This document shows, in pieces, positions 19,405 through 29,139 of a stretch of DNA of 64,000 nt; positions within the stretch are counted from its first letter, which is position 1, and each line of letters begins with the position of its first letter. The notes beneath the pieces were generated by a model. The model worked only from the letters and a program-made list of their open reading frames with translations. It was not told the DNA's origin and did not search any database. Source of the stretch: Serratia surfactantfaciens. Its GTDB lineage: Bacteria; Pseudomonadota; Gammaproteobacteria; Enterobacterales; Enterobacteriaceae. The stretch is from positions 4,278,001 through 4,342,000 of the forward strand of contig NZ_CP016948.1 of the NCBI RefSeq assembly GCF_001642805.2. The letters are read 5' to 3'. The position numbers and the translations under genes were made by a program.

Positions 19405-20802
19405 ATGCAACAGCACTATCAATTTGATGCCATAGTGATTGGCTCGGGCCCTGGTGGTGAAGGTGCCGCCATGGGGCTAGTGAAACAGGGCGCCCGCGTG
19501 GCCGTTATCGAACGGTACAACAACGTAGGCGGCGGATGTACCCATTGGGGCACCATCCCTTCCAAAGCCCTCCGCCACGCCGTCAGCCGCATTATCGAAT
19601 TCAACCAGAACCCGCTCTACAACAATTCGCGCACGCTTAGCGCGACCTTCCCTGACATTTTACGCCACGCCGATAACGTCATCAGCCAGCAGACCCGCAT
19701 GCGCCAAGGGTTCTATGAGCGGAACCAGTGCAAGCTGTTCGCGGGCGACGCGCGCTTCATCGACGCCAACACCGTCAGCGTCAGCTACATGGACGGCACC
19801 CAGGACACCATCCGCGCCGACCACATCGTGATCGCCTGCGGCTCGCGCCCTTACCACCCGGCCAGCGTCGATTTCAATCACCCGCGCATCTACGACAGCG
19901 ATTCCATCCTCGAACTGAGCCATGAACCGCGCCACGTAATCATTTACGGCGCCGGGGTGATCGGTTGCGAATACGCGTCTATCTTCCGTGGTCTGAACGT
20001 CAAGGTCGATCTGATCAACACCCGCGATCGCCTGCTGGCGTTCCTCGATCAGGAGATGTCGGATTCGCTCTCTTACCACTTCTGGAACAACGGCGTGGTG
20101 ATCCGCCACAACGAAGAGTTCGAGAAGATCGAAGGCACCGAAGACGGCGTGATCGTGCACCTGAAGTCCGGCAAGAAGGTGAAAGCGGACTGCCTGCTGT
20201 ATGCCAACGGCCGCACCGGCAACACCGATTCGCTGGGGTTGGAGAACGTCGGCCTGGAGTCGGACAGCCGCGGGTTGCTGAAGGTGAACAGCATGTACCA
20301 AACCGCGCTGTCGCACATCTATGCGGTCGGTGACGTGATCGGCTATCCGAGCCTGGCTTCCGCCGCCTACGATCAGGGCCGCATCGCCGCGCAGGCGATC
20401 GCGTCCGGCGAAGCCAGCGGTCACCTTATCGAAGATATCCCGACCGGCATCTACACCATTCCGGAAATCAGCTCCGTCGGCAAAACCGAGCAGGAACTGA
20501 CGGCGATGAAGGTGCCGTATGAAGTGGGCCGCGCCCAGTTCAAGCATCTGGCGCGCGCGCAGATCGCCGGGATGAACGTCGGCAGCCTGAAGATCCTGTT
20601 CCATCGCGACACCCTGCAGATCCTCGGGATCCACTGCTTCGGCGAGCGTGCGGCGGAGATCATCCACATCGGCCAGGCGATCATGGAACAGAAAGGTGAA
20701 GGCAATACTATCGAGTATTTCGTTAATACGACCTTCAACTATCCGACCATGGCCGAAGCCTACCGGGTGGCAGCGCTGAACGGCTTAAACCGCCTGTTTT
20801 AA
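19405..20802 (+). CDS. sthA: Soluble pyridine nucleotide transhydrogenase
   Basis: SthA (UdhA) moves hydride between NADPH and NAD+, chiefly disposing of excess NADPH. It belongs to the flavoprotein disulfide reductase fold: FAD motif [10 protein letters not shown] (about residue 13), NAD(P) motif [11 protein letters not shown] (about 181). In place of the CxxxxC pair it has [13 protein letters not shown], with one cysteine replaced by threonine, the normal state for this family. The 465-residue reading starts at the ATG at 19405. The last 18 nt overlap the 3' end of convergent oxyR. Confidence 0.97.
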   Translation: MQQHYQFDAIVIGSGPGGEGAAMGLVKQGARVAVIERYNNVGGGCTHWGTIPSKALRHAVSRIIEFNQNPLYNNSRTLSATFPDILRHADNVISQQTRMRQGFYERNQCKLFAGDARFIDANTVSVSYMDGTQDTIRADHIVIACGSRPYHPASVDFNHPRIYDSDSILELSHEPRHVIIYGAGVIGCEYASIFRGLNVKVDLINTRDRLLAFLDQEMSDSLSYHFWNNGVVIRHNEEFEKIEGTEDGVIVHLKSGKKVKADCLLYANGRTGNTDSLGLENVGLESDSRGLLKVNSMYQTALSHIYAVGDVIGYPSLASAAYDQGRIAAQAIASGEASGHLIEDIPTGIYTIPEISSVGKTEQELTAMKVPYEVGRAQFKHLARAQIAGMNVGSLKILFHRDTLQILGIHCFGERAAEIIHIGQAIMEQKGEGNTIEYFVNTTFNYPTMAEAYRVAALNGLNRLF

Positions 20803-21702
20803 CGCGCTGTCGATGTAGCCCTGCATGTGCTCGCGGATCGCCTCGGCCAACTGCTCATAACGGCTGCGCAGTGGGGAACCGGGGCGGTACACCAGCGCGA
20901 TGGTGCGCTTCGGCTCAGGCTTGTAGCAATCCAGATAGCAGACGCCGTCGCGTTCGCGCTGCGGCGGCACCGCCAGTGACGGCAGCAGGGTAATGCCGCT
21001 GCCGGCCGCGACCATGTTACGCAGCGTTTCCAGACTGGTGGCGCGGAAGTGGGTATCTTCGTCCGCGCCCGCCTGGAAGCAGAAACCCATCGCCTGATCG
21101 CGCAGGCAGTGGCCATCTTCCAGCATCAGCAGTTTCTCACCCGCCAAATCCGGCATCGCTACGCGCTCACGCTGCGCCCACGGGTGATCGGAATACACCG
21201 CCAGCTTCATCGGCTCATCGAACAGAGGCACTTCAATAAACGCCTCGGTCTCCTTCACCAGCGCCAGAATGGCGCAGTCCAGTTTGCCGCTGTCGAGCTG
21301 CGCCAGCAGTTGATGGGTTTGCGCTTCGTGCAGATACATTTCCAGCTTCGGAAAAGTTTTGTGCAGCGTCGGGATGATCTGCGGCAGCAGATAAGGCCCC
21401 ACGGTCGGGATCAGGCCGATGTGCAGCGGCCCGGACATGGCTTCGCCCTGTTGGCTGGCCATCTCCTTCAACACTTTCACTTCGCGCAGCACGGTACGCG
21501 CCTGCTCCACCAGCAACAGGCCCGCCTGGGTGAACAGCACCTTGCGGCTGGTGCGTTCGAGCAGCATGACGCCCAACTCGTCTTCCAGCTTGCGGATCTG
21601 CCCGCTGAGCGTCGGCTGGCTCACATGGCATGAATCGGCCGCGCGGCGGAAGTGCCGGTGCTCGGCCAAGGCGACCAGATACTCTAAATCACGAATGTTC
21701 AT
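20785..21702 (-). CDS. oxyR: Peroxide-sensing LysR regulator OxyR
   Basis: OxyR activates antioxidant genes after H2O2 forms a disulfide between Cys199 and Cys208. Both are present at exactly those positions in [16 protein letters not shown]. The protein has 305 residues, as in E. coli, with an N-terminal winged HTH ([19 protein letters not shown]). I chose the ATG at 21702 ([10 protein letters not shown]). It is divergent from the peroxiredoxin-glutaredoxin gene with an OxyR-type site between them; E. coli has the OxyS sRNA gene in that place. Confidence 0.98.
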   Translation of the reverse strand: MNIRDLEYLVALAEHRHFRRAADSCHVSQPTLSGQIRKLEDELGVMLLERTSRKVLFTQAGLLLVEQARTVLREVKVLKEMASQQGEAMSGPLHIGLIPTVGPYLLPQIIPTLHKTFPKLEMYLHEAQTHQLLAQLDSGKLDCAILALVKETEAFIEVPLFDEPMKLAVYSDHPWAQRERVAMPDLAGEKLLMLEDGHCLRDQAMGFCFQAGADEDTHFRATSLETLRNMVAAGSGITLLPSLAVPPQRERDGVCYLDCYKPEPKRTIALVYRPGSPLRSRYEQLAEAIREHMQGYIDSALKQAV

Positions 21703-21721
21703 TGTTTCCCTCCAATCCATG

Positions 21722-21758
21722 ATAGCTCATGGCGATAGATAAGATAGCAATGAGCGAT
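21722..21758. promoter_or_regulatory. OxyR binding site in the oxyR/prx-grx divergent region
   Basis: The plus strand shows ATAG-N7-CGAT-N7-ATAG-N7-CGAT, matching the tetrad consensus ATAG-N7-CTAT-N7-ATAG-N7-CTAT with one change in each CTAT. It lies 20 bp from the oxyR start and 95 bp from the prx-grx start, suited to autorepression of oxyR and activation of prx-grx. Confidence 0.8.
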
Positions 21759-21853
21759 TAGATCTATCAAGCCCCAACGACAATAATGTGTCCCAACGAA
21801 GCGATATTGCGCTAAATACCAAAAATTACTTTTCCTAATTAAGGGGTTAATCA

Positions 21854-22585
21854 ATGTTTACCAGTCAAGAAGGCAAGAAAGTTCCGCAGGTTACTTTCCA
21901 CACCCGTCAGGGCGACCAATGGATTGATGTGACCACTGATGACCTGTTCAAAAACAAAACCGTTATCGTATTCTCGCTGCCGGGCGCGTTCACGCCGACC
22001 TGCTCTTCGAGCCATCTGCCGCGCTACAACGAGCTGTCCAGCGTATTCAAACAGCACGGCGTCGACGGCATTCTGTGCGTCTCGGTAAACGACACCTTCG
22101 TGATGAATGCCTGGAAAGCCGATCAGCATGCGGAAAACATCACCTTCGTGCCGGACGGCAACGGTGAATTCACCAAGGGCATGAACATGCTGGTCGAGAA
22201 AGCGGATCTGGGCTTTGGCCCGCGTTCATGGCGTTACTCGATGCTGGTGCGCGACGGCGTGGTCGAGAAAATGTTCGTCGAACCGAACAAGCCGGGCGAC
22301 CCGTTTGAAGTGTCTGACGCCGATACCATGCTGAAATACCTGGCACCGGAATTCAAAGTGCAGGAATCGGTCTCCCTGTTCACCAAACCGGGCTGCCCGT
22401 TCTGTGCCAAAGCCAAGCAGATGCTGCAAGAGCGCGGCATTCAGTATGAAGAGATCGTACTGGGCAAAGACGCCACCACCGTCAGCCTGCGCGCCGTCAG
22501 CGGCCGCGCCACGGTGCCGCAGGTGTTCATCGGCGGCCGTCACATCGGCGGCAGCGACGATCTGGAAACTTTCCTGTCAGCTTAA
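21854..22585 (+). CDS. Hybrid peroxiredoxin-glutaredoxin (Prx5-Grx fusion)
   Basis: This 243-residue fusion reduces peroxides with glutathione through its own glutaredoxin domain, as described for the Haemophilus influenzae hybrid Prx5. Residues 1-about 165 are a Prx5-type domain with the peroxidatic Cys50 in [14 protein letters not shown]. Residues about 170-243 are a glutaredoxin with C181-P-F-C184 and the cis-Pro loop ATVPQVF. The ribosome site AAGGGG lies 8 bp before the ATG. It is divergent from oxyR and very likely OxyR-activated. A terminator follows, so it may be monocistronic. Confidence 0.95.
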   Translation: MFTSQEGKKVPQVTFHTRQGDQWIDVTTDDLFKNKTVIVFSLPGAFTPTCSSSHLPRYNELSSVFKQHGVDGILCVSVNDTFVMNAWKADQHAENITFVPDGNGEFTKGMNMLVEKADLGFGPRSWRYSMLVRDGVVEKMFVEPNKPGDPFEVSDADTMLKYLAPEFKVQESVSLFTKPGCPFCAKAKQMLQERGIQYEEIVLGKDATTVSLRAVSGRATVPQVFIGGRHIGGSDDLETFLSA

Positions 22586-22614
22586 TAAGTAATAACAAAG
22601 CCAACGTGAACTTT

Positions 22615-22640
22615 GGCGGGCTACGGCCCGCCCTTTTTTT
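22615..22640 (+). terminator. Terminator after prx-grx
   Basis: GGCGGGC and GCCCGCC enclose a 4-nt loop and run into seven T's, 29 bp after the prx-grx stop and 18 bp before the next start codon. Readthrough into the flavoprotein gene would depend on its efficiency. Confidence 0.88.
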
Positions 22641-22657
22641 ACCTTTCAGGAGCGGAT

Positions 22658-24106
22658 ATGAAACTGTTGAACGTTGATGTCGCGGTCATCGGCGGCGGCA
22701 CCGCAGGGCTCGGCGCCTATCGCGCAGCCAAACTGTCTACCCCCAGCGTGGTGATGATCGAAGGCGGGCCTTACGGCACCACCTGTGCGCGCGTTGGCTG
22801 CATGCCATCCAAGTTATTGATAGCCGCCGCCGAAGCGGTGCATCAAATCGAACGTGCGCCTGGTTTTGGCGTGCATCCAACCGGCAAGACGCGCATCGAC
22901 GGGCGCGAGGTGATGGATCGCGTCAAGCGCGAACGCGATCGCTTCGTCGGCTTCGTGCTGGAAGGCGTGGACGAGATCCCGGCCGCCGACAAAATTCAGG
23001 GCTATGCCCGCTTTATCGACGACAACACGCTGCAGGTCGATGACCATACACGCATCGTGGCACAGCGCATCGTGATCGCCACCGGTTCTCGTCCCAGTTG
23101 GCCGGCGCCGTGGAACGAGCTGGGCGACCGCCTGGTCGTCAACGACGATCTGTTCAATTGGGATGATTTGCCGCAGTCCGTAGCGGTATTCGGCCCCGGC
23201 GTCATTGGGCTGGAACTGGGGCAAGCGCTGCACCGCCTCGGCGTCGACACCAAGGTCTTTGGCATCGGTGGCGCCGTCGGGCCGCTGACCGACAGCGCCG
23301 TGCGCGACTACGCCGCCAAAGCGCTGGGGGACGAGTTCTATCTCGATGCCGACGTGAAGGTAGAGATGATGCAGCGCGAGGGCGATAAAGTATTTATCCG
23401 CTATCAGGATCTGCAGGGCCAACCGCAAGAGATCCTGGTGGACTACGTGCTGGCCGCCACCGGCCGCCGCCCCAATGTCGATCGGCTGGGCCTCGAGAAC
23501 ACCGGCCTGCAGCTCGACGCCCGAGGCGTGCCGCTGGCCGACCGCCTGATGATGCAAACCAGCGTGCCGCATATCTTCATCGCCGGCGACGCCAGCAATC
23601 AGCTGCCGCTGCTGCATGAAGCCAGCGATCAGGCGCGTATCGCCGGCGCCAACGCCGGCAGTTTCCCGGAGATCAATCCGGGCCTGCGCCGCAGCGCGAT
23701 TTCGGTGGTGTTTTCCGATCCGCAGATCGCCATGGTCGGCTCAACCTTCCGCGAGCTGAGCGAGAAGTTTAGCGCCTGCGGCTGCTTTGAAGTGGGCAAA
23801 GTCTCGTTTGAGAATCAGGGGCGCTCACGGGTGATGCTGCGCAACAAGGGCATTCTGCACGTTTACGGCGAGCAAGGCACCGGCCGTTTCCTCGGTGCGG
23901 AAATGATCGGCCCGGACGCCGAGCACATCGCGCACCTGCTGGCCTGGGCGCACCAGCAGCAAATGACCGTCGATCAGATGCTGGACATGCCGTTCTATCA
24001 TCCGGTGATCGAAGAAGGCTTGCGCACCGCGCTGCGCGACCTGCAGGCGAAGCTCAAACTCGGCGCGACCGAAATCGAGCGCTGCCAGCGCTGTCCGGGC
24101 GAATAA
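22658..24106 (+). CDS. Flavoprotein disulfide reductase, dihydrolipoamide dehydrogenase-like, with C-terminal CxxC
   Basis: This 482-residue class I pyridine nucleotide-disulfide oxidoreductase has FAD motif VIGGGTAGLGA (residues 10-20), redox-active Cys43 and Cys48 in TTCARVGCMPSK, NAD(P) motif VFGPGVIGLELG (about 183) and the C-terminal His-Glu pair in HPVIEE (His448, Glu453). It is therefore catalytically complete but is not the pyruvate dehydrogenase E3, since no E1/E2 genes are nearby. It ends ERCQRCPGE: Cys476 and Cys479 form a tail C-x-x-C, reminiscent of the C-terminal cysteine pairs of mercuric reductase and large thioredoxin reductases. The substrate is unknown. SD AGGAG supports the ATG at 22658. 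Confidence 0.85.
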   Translation: MKLLNVDVAVIGGGTAGLGAYRAAKLSTPSVVMIEGGPYGTTCARVGCMPSKLLIAAAEAVHQIERAPGFGVHPTGKTRIDGREVMDRVKRERDRFVGFVLEGVDEIPAADKIQGYARFIDDNTLQVDDHTRIVAQRIVIATGSRPSWPAPWNELGDRLVVNDDLFNWDDLPQSVAVFGPGVIGLELGQALHRLGVDTKVFGIGGAVGPLTDSAVRDYAAKALGDEFYLDADVKVEMMQREGDKVFIRYQDLQGQPQEILVDYVLAATGRRPNVDRLGLENTGLQLDARGVPLADRLMMQTSVPHIFIAGDASNQLPLLHEASDQARIAGANAGSFPEINPGLRRSAISVVFSDPQIAMVGSTFRELSEKFSACGCFEVGKVSFENQGRSRVMLRNKGILHVYGEQGTGRFLGAEMIGPDAEHIAHLLAWAHQQQMTVDQMLDMPFYHPVIEEGLRTALRDLQAKLKLGATEIERCQRCPGE

Positions 24107-24130
24107 GCTCTCATTCGCCGTTCATACTCA

Positions 24131-24156
24131 CCGGGCCTTCAGGCCCGGTTTTTTTT
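24131..24156 (+). terminator. Terminator after the flavoprotein gene
   Basis: CCGGGCC and GGCCCGG enclose TTCA and run into eight T's, 25 bp after the stop codon. Confidence 0.92.
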
Positions 24157-24230
24157 GCGCAGCGCTTTCCACATTTTTCTCCTTCCTCTTGCCTCACGGC
24201 CCTCCTGTGCTCATTTTTTATGCTCCGGCA

Positions 24231-24260
24231 TTGAATTGATATCAATATAGATACTAAAAT
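24231..24260 (+). promoter_or_regulatory. Promoter with embedded palindrome upstream of the HicB-like gene
   Basis: TTGAAT (24231-24236) and TAAAAT (24255-24260) are separated by 18 bp. The perfect 12-bp palindrome ATTGATATCAAT (24235-24246) overlaps the -35 and spacer, a natural place for an autorepressor operator. Confidence 0.5.
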
Positions 24261-24289
24261 AAAGGAAGGAGCCAGAATGGAAGAAGAAC

Positions 24290-24616
24290 ATGGAAAAGCA
24301 TGAACACTATACCTATCGCATCACCTGGTCAGCGGAAGATCGTAAATATGTCGGGCTGTGCGCCGAATTCCCCTCGCTGTCCTGGCTGGCCGCCACGCGT
24401 ACCGGCGCACTGGAGGGTATCGAAAAAGTCGTGAGCGAAACGATCGCCGATATGCTGGCGCAAGACGAAACGCCGCCACAGGCGCTGGCGGAAAAAAACT
24501 TCAGCGGGAAACTGGTGTTGCGCATGACGCCGGAACAGCATCGCCGGCTGGCGATCGGCGCGATGGAGGAAGGCGTGAGTCTGAACCGTTATCTGTGCGC
24601 ACGCCTGGCGGGGTAA
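24290..24616 (+). CDS. HicB-family protein without a HicA partner
   Basis: The 108-residue product has an N-terminal HicB-like fold (YTYRITWSAEDRKYVGLCAE) and a C-terminal ribbon-helix-helix-like segment (LVLRMTPEQHRRLAIGAMEE, then GVSLNRYL). Such proteins neutralise HicA ribonucleases and repress their own operon, but no hicA-sized ORF lies upstream or downstream, so this copy is solitary. Its start is odd: the strong GGAAGGAG is 19 bp away but perfectly placed for an ATG at 24277, whose 8-codon frame (MEEEHGKA) stops inside this gene. Removing one A from the run 24294-24297 would join the frames. The role is unknown. Confidence 0.75.
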   Translation: MEKHEHYTYRITWSAEDRKYVGLCAEFPSLSWLAATRTGALEGIEKVVSETIADMLAQDETPPQALAEKNFSGKLVLRMTPEQHRRLAIGAMEEGVSLNRYLCARLAG

Positions 24617-24652
24617 AGGTTCAAGGGCGACGCCAGGCCGCCCTCGTCATCA

Positions 24653-26026
24653 TCAAGCCAAACGCTGCTTCGCTGCGGCGATTGCCGCGGCTACCTGTTG
24701 TGGCGCTACGCCGCCTTTGGCAGCACGCTTGTCCAGGCAGGATTGCAACGCCAGAATCGGGTAAACGTCGTCGCCAATCGTCGCGCTGAACTGCTGCAAA
24801 TCCGCCAGCGGCAACGCTTCCAGCGGTTTACCCTGGCGAATCGCTTCTACCACCGCCTCGCCGACGATATGGTGCGCTTCGCGGAACGGCACGCCCTTGG
24901 CGACCAGGTAATCCGCCAGCTCGGTGGCGTTGGCATAGCCCTGTTCCGCCGCTTCCTGGCAACGCGGGCGCTTCACCTGAATGCCGTCCAGCACCAGCGC
25001 CGCCATCTGCAGGCAGTCCATCCAGGTGTCGAGCGCGTCGAACAACCCTTCTTTGTCTTCCTGCATGTCTTTGTTGTACGCCAGCGGCAGGCCTTTCAGC
25101 GTCATCATCATGCCGGTCAGCGCGCCCTGTACGCGGCCGCATTTGCCACGAATCAGCTCCAGCGCGTCCGGGTTTTTCTTCTGCGGCATCAGCGAGGAGC
25201 CGGAGGTCACGCGGTCGGACAGCTCGACAAACGCCGCCTCGCCGCTGTTGAAGAAGATCAGATCCTCGGCGAAGCGCGACAGGTGCACCATGCTGATGGC
25301 GGCATTGGACAACAGCTCCAGCACGTGGTCGCGATCGGAGACGCTATCCAGGCTGTTGCGGGTCGCCGAGGCGAAGCCCAGCCAGCCGGCCAGCTGTTCG
25401 CGATCGATAGGATAAGCGGTGCCGGCCAGCGCACCGCTGCCCAGTGGGCTGACGTCCAGCCGTTTCAGGGTATCCTGCAGACGGCTCTCATCGCGCGCCA
25501 GCATCTCGACATAGGCCAGGCACCAGTGCGCAAATGTCACCGGCTGCGCGCGTTGCAGGTGGGTATACCCCGGCATCACCGCATCCTGGTTAGCTTCGGC
25601 GGTCTCCACCAGCGCCTGCTGCAGCTGGACGATCGCCTGATGCAGATCGCCGATCTGCTGCTTGCACCACAGCTTCAGATCGGTCGCGACCTGATCGTTG
25701 CGGCTGCGGCCGGTGTGCAGCTTCTTGCCCAAATCGCCGACCTTCTCGATCAGCTTCTGCTCCACCCAGCTGTGGATGTCTTCCGCATCGCTTTGGACGA
25801 TCGCCAGAGGATCGGCCTGAACTTCCGTCAGCAAGGCATTCAGCGCCTGCTCCAGCTGCTGCTGCTCCGTTGCCGTCAACACGTTAACGGTCACCAGCGC
25901 CTTCGACCAGGCCACCGAGCCCACGATATCTTGCTCCGCCAGGCGATAATCGAACCGCAGCGAATCGTTGAGTTGCTTGAACCGCTGATCCGCCGCCTGA
26001 GTGAACCGTCCGCCCCAAAGTGCCAT
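24653..26026 (-). CDS. argH: Argininosuccinate lyase
   Basis: ArgH cleaves argininosuccinate to arginine and fumarate, the final step of arginine synthesis. The protein has 457 residues, the E. coli length, and belongs to the fumarase/aspartase superfamily. The family signature [12 protein letters not shown] is near residue 278, and [13 protein letters not shown] and HTGRSRNDQ are present. It is the last gene of argCBGH, 68 bp after argG, with a 24-bp palindrome in the gap. Confidence 0.98.
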   Translation of the reverse strand: MALWGGRFTQAADQRFKQLNDSLRFDYRLAEQDIVGSVAWSKALVTVNVLTATEQQQLEQALNALLTEVQADPLAIVQSDAEDIHSWVEQKLIEKVGDLGKKLHTGRSRNDQVATDLKLWCKQQIGDLHQAIVQLQQALVETAEANQDAVMPGYTHLQRAQPVTFAHWCLAYVEMLARDESRLQDTLKRLDVSPLGSGALAGTAYPIDREQLAGWLGFASATRNSLDSVSDRDHVLELLSNAAISMVHLSRFAEDLIFFNSGEAAFVELSDRVTSGSSLMPQKKNPDALELIRGKCGRVQGALTGMMMTLKGLPLAYNKDMQEDKEGLFDALDTWMDCLQMAALVLDGIQVKRPRCQEAAEQGYANATELADYLVAKGVPFREAHHIVGEAVVEAIRQGKPLEALPLADLQQFSATIGDDVYPILALQSCLDKRAAKGGVAPQQVAAAIAAAKQRLA

Positions 26027-26051
26027 ACCTTACTCCTGAATTTTTATGCGA

Positions 26052-26075
26052 AAGGGCGCAGCATGCTGCGCCCTT
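26052..26075. repeat. Perfect 24-bp palindrome between argG and argH
   Basis: AAGGGCGCAGCA is followed directly by its complement TGCTGCGCCCTT. On the argH-sense strand the stem is followed by TCGC and no T-run, so it may act as an mRNA 3'-end barrier or partial terminator that lowers argH relative to argG. This is inference. Confidence 0.75.
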
Positions 26076-26094
26076 GCAGAGTCACGCCAATCGA

Positions 26095-27315
26095 TTATTT
26101 ATTCTTTTTCTCGTTCAACGCGCGGATGCGTGAAGACAGAGAGAACAGGCGGATAAAGCCGCCGGCGTGGCTGTGATCGTAAACTTCGTCTTCGCCGAAG
26201 GTGGCGAACTCTTCGGAGTACAGGCTGTTGGCGGATTTCTTCTGGGTCGCCGTCACCTGGCCTTTGTACAGCTGCAGCACCACTTCGCCGTTCACCTCTT
26301 CAGCCAATGCTTCGGCAGAGGCCTGCAGCGAGCGGCGCAGCGGCGCGAACCAGCGGCCGTCGTACACCACATAAGACATCTCCAGGCCCAGCTGCTCGCG
26401 CCATTTGAAGCTGTCGCGATCCAGTACCAGCTGCTCGACGGCGCGCAGCGCCGCCACCATGATGGTGCCCCCCGGGGTTTCATAGCAGCCGCGGGATTTG
26501 ATGCCTACCAGACGGTTTTCCACGATGTCGATACGGCCAACGCCGTGCTTGGCGCCTAACGCATTCAGGGTTTCCAGGCACTGGTACGGCGACAGCGCTT
26601 TACCGTTAACCGCCACAACGCGGCCTTTCTCAACGGTAACGGTCACCTGTTCAGGCTGATCCGGCGCTTCCTGCGGATCGACGGTCCATACCCAGCAATC
26701 CTTGTTCGGCGCATTCCACGGGCTTTCCAGCACGCCGCCTTCGGTGGAGATGTGCCAGGCGTTTTCATCGCGGCTGTAGATCTTCTCCAGCGACGCAGTG
26801 GTCGGGATGTTGCGCTCTTTCAGGTAATCCAGCAGCGCCTCACGGGAACGCAGGTTCCATTCACGCCACGGCGCCACTACTTTCAGCTGCGGAGCCAGCG
26901 CGGTGTAGGTGGTCTCGAAACGCACCTGGTCGTTGCCTTTGCCGGTTGCGCCGTGGCACAGCGCGTCGGCGCCCACTTTCAGCGCCAGCTCGACCTGCGC
27001 CTTGGCGATGATCGGCCGCGCCATCGAGGTGCCCAGCAGATAGCTGCCTTCATACAGGGCGCCGGTCTGCAGCACCGGATAAACGTAATCGCGGATAAAT
27101 TCTTCACGCAGATCGACCACGTGACATTCAGAGGCACCGGACTGCAGGGCTTTTTGCTCCACGCCTTCCAGATCGCTGCGCTCCTGACCGATGTCCGCCA
27201 CGAACGCCACCACTTCACAGCCGCCGTAGTTCTCTTTCAGCCATGGAATGATGGCCGAGGTATCCAGGCCACCGGAGTACGCCAGAACGATTTTTTTGAT
27301 GCCTTGGTTTTGCAT
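26095..27315 (-). CDS. argG: Argininosuccinate synthase
   Basis: ArgG joins citrulline and aspartate using ATP. The 406-residue protein has the N-type ATP-pyrophosphatase loop [11 protein letters not shown] (residues 12-22) and the substrate segments [13 protein letters not shown] and [10 protein letters not shown]. It is the ~400-residue form common in bacteria, whereas E. coli ArgG is about 447 residues and its gene lies elsewhere. Its position inside argCBGH is typical of Serratia and Yersinia as I recall. It starts 25 bp after argB. Confidence 0.98.
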   Translation of the reverse strand: MQNQGIKKIVLAYSGGLDTSAIIPWLKENYGGCEVVAFVADIGQERSDLEGVEQKALQSGASECHVVDLREEFIRDYVYPVLQTGALYEGSYLLGTSMARPIIAKAQVELALKVGADALCHGATGKGNDQVRFETTYTALAPQLKVVAPWREWNLRSREALLDYLKERNIPTTASLEKIYSRDENAWHISTEGGVLESPWNAPNKDCWVWTVDPQEAPDQPEQVTVTVEKGRVVAVNGKALSPYQCLETLNALGAKHGVGRIDIVENRLVGIKSRGCYETPGGTIMVAALRAVEQLVLDRDSFKWREQLGLEMSYVVYDGRWFAPLRRSLQASAEALAEEVNGEVVLQLYKGQVTATQKKSANSLYSEEFATFGEDEVYDHSHAGGFIRLFSLSSRIRALNEKKNK

Positions 27316-27340
27316 GATCTATTCCTTTCTAATTCTAAAA

Positions 27341-28114
27341 TTAAGCGAGGATCCGGGTGCCAATCGACACGCCGTTAAACAAAGCAGGAAGCTGATCGGC
27401 ATGGCGCCAGCTGGCGATATCCACCGGGCGGCCGAGGGTGCGGGCTGCGTCGAGCGCCGCATTCACCTTCACCACCATACCATCGGTGATGATGCCTTGC
27501 GCGATCAGTTGCTCCGCTTTTTGCGCCGTCATTTCCGCAATGCGTTGCCCCTTGCCGTCGAGGATGCCGCTGACGTCCGACAGCAGGATCAGATCCGCCC
27601 CCAGCGTCGCCGCCAGCGCCGTCGCCGCCTGATCGGCGTTCACATTCATTAACTGCCCTTCGGCGGTGATGCCGATGGAGCTGATAACCGGCAGGTAGCC
27701 GGCGCCCAGCAGGGTATTGAGCAGCGCGGGCGAGCCGGGCTGCGCGTTGCCGACGTGACCCAATGCCGGATCGAGCTGGGTCACGACTGCGCTGCCGCCG
27801 TCCGCCAGGCTCAGGCCAACGGCGTTGATTTGATGCTTAATCGCCCACGCCAGCAGCGTTTTGTTGGCGGTGCCGGCCAGCGCGCCGGTGATGATGTCGA
27901 TCTGATCGGCCGGCGTGACCCGCAGGCCGTTCTTTTTCACCACCGGTAAAGAGAGCTGCTTCATCAGCTCGTCTACCACGCAGCCACCGCCGTGCACGAT
28001 CACCAGCGGACGCTGATGCTGCTGCCGGTAGCTGTCCAACGCGGTAAACAGACGTTCCAGCGCTTCTTCACTGTCTAATAACACGCCACCTAACTTGATA
28101 ATTAACGGGTTCAT
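27341..28114 (-). CDS. argB: Acetylglutamate kinase
   Basis: ArgB phosphorylates N-acetyl-L-glutamate in the second step of arginine synthesis. The 257-residue amino acid kinase family protein (E. coli 258) begins [17 protein letters not shown], with the catalytic lysine at Lys8, the GGG loop in [14 protein letters not shown], and the Asp/Lys segment [14 protein letters not shown]. It is 20 bp downstream of argC and 25 bp before argG in the same operon, under the ARG boxes upstream of argC. Confidence 0.98.
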   Translation of the reverse strand: MNPLIIKLGGVLLDSEEALERLFTALDSYRQQHQRPLVIVHGGGCVVDELMKQLSLPVVKKNGLRVTPADQIDIITGALAGTANKTLLAWAIKHQINAVGLSLADGGSAVVTQLDPALGHVGNAQPGSPALLNTLLGAGYLPVISSIGITAEGQLMNVNADQAATALAATLGADLILLSDVSGILDGKGQRIAEMTAQKAEQLIAQGIITDGMVVKVNAALDAARTLGRPVDIASWRHADQLPALFNGVSIGTRILA

Positions 28115-28134
28115 TGCTGTTTACTCACGCTGGT

Positions 28135-29139
28135 TTAAAGGAGTGACTGGGTTTCCGGGAAACCGAAACGGATATTCAGGCATTGCACCGCCTGTGCGGC
28201 CGCGCCTTTCAGCAGGTTGTCTTCCACCGCCACGGCGATCAGATGCTCGCCCTGCACCGCAAAACCGATGTCGCAGAACGGCAGCCCCACCACCGCTTTC
28301 AGCGCCGGCACGCCCTGGTCGTACAGCCGCACCAGCGGCTTGTCGTCATAGGCGGCATGATAGGCGGCAGCCACGTCCTGCGCGGTCACGCCGGCTTTCA
28401 GGCGGCAGGTGATGGTTTCAAGAATGCCGCGCGGGAAATTGCCCAGGTGTGGCGTAAAGATGACCGGCACGCCCAGGTGCGCGGCGATCTCCGGCTGGTG
28501 CCGGTGAGTGAAAATGCCGTATGGCTGCAGGCTCACTTCGCAAAAGCTGGTGGTCATGCTGGCCTTGCGCCCGGCGCCGCTGACGCCGCTGGTGGCATTG
28601 ATCACCGGCCACTGGTCCAGGTTCAGCAGCTGCTTTTCGATCAACGGTTTGAGCGCCAACTGCGCCGCCGTTGGGTAGCAGCCCGGCACCGCGATCAGCT
28701 GCGCCCGTTTGATCTTGTCGCTCTGCCACTCCGCCAGGCCGTACACCGCCTGCTCCAGCAGAGCGCCATGCTGATGCTCGAAACCGTAGTACTGGCTATA
28801 AAAACCGGCGTCCTGCACGCGGAAGGCGCCGGAAAGATCGAACACCACGCAACCCGCCGCCAGAAAAGCCGGTGCAATATCGTGGCTGACTTCATGGGCG
28901 GTGGCGAGGAACACCACATCGATACCCTGCGCCGCCAGTGCAACGTCGGTCAACGGCTGCAGCGGCAGATCGACGATGCCTTTCAACTGGGGATGGAGAT
29001 CGGAAAGCAACTTTCCTGCATCTGCACTTTGCGCTGAAACCGCTAAAGCGGTTATGTTCATGTGTGGGTGGCGATTCAGGTAAGCCGTGAGCTCCGCTCC
29101 GGCGTAACCGCTGGCACCAACGATCAGCGTATTCAACAT
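28135..29139 (-). CDS. argC: N-acetyl-gamma-glutamyl-phosphate reductase
   Basis: ArgC reduces acetylglutamyl phosphate with NADPH in the third step of arginine synthesis. The 334-residue protein, the E. coli length, has the Rossmann motif [11 protein letters not shown] at residues 6-16 and the catalytic cysteine in [14 protein letters not shown] chose the ATG at 29139 ([10 protein letters not shown]), with AAGGTGAAAGG upstream; an in-frame extension of 27 codons is not family-like. It leads argCBGH and is divergent from argE. Confidence 0.97.
   Translation of the reverse strand: MLNTLIVGASGYAGAELTAYLNRHPHMNITALAVSAQSADAGKLLSDLHPQLKGIVDLPLQPLTDVALAAQGIDVVFLATAHEVSHDIAPAFLAAGCVVFDLSGAFRVQDAGFYSQYYGFEHQHGALLEQAVYGLAEWQSDKIKRAQLIAVPGCYPTAAQLALKPLIEKQLLNLDQWPVINATSGVSGAGRKASMTTSFCEVSLQPYGIFTHRHQPEIAAHLGVPVIFTPHLGNFPRGILETITCRLKAGVTAQDVAAAYHAAYDDKPLVRLYDQGVPALKAVVGLPFCDIGFAVQGEHLIAVAVEDNLLKGAAAQAVQCLNIRFGFPETQSLL

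Noticed and set aside
21703..21853. OxyS sRNA gene divergent from oxyR
   Set aside because: The gap is 151 bp, is filled by the OxyR site and the prx-grx leader, and shows no terminator hairpin or OxyS-like sequence.
24107..24289. Possible hicA toxin gene upstream of the HicB-like gene
   Set aside because: No frame of about 60 codons with the HicA double-stranded RNA-binding-like motif exists in either strand of this gap or in the 36 bp before argH.
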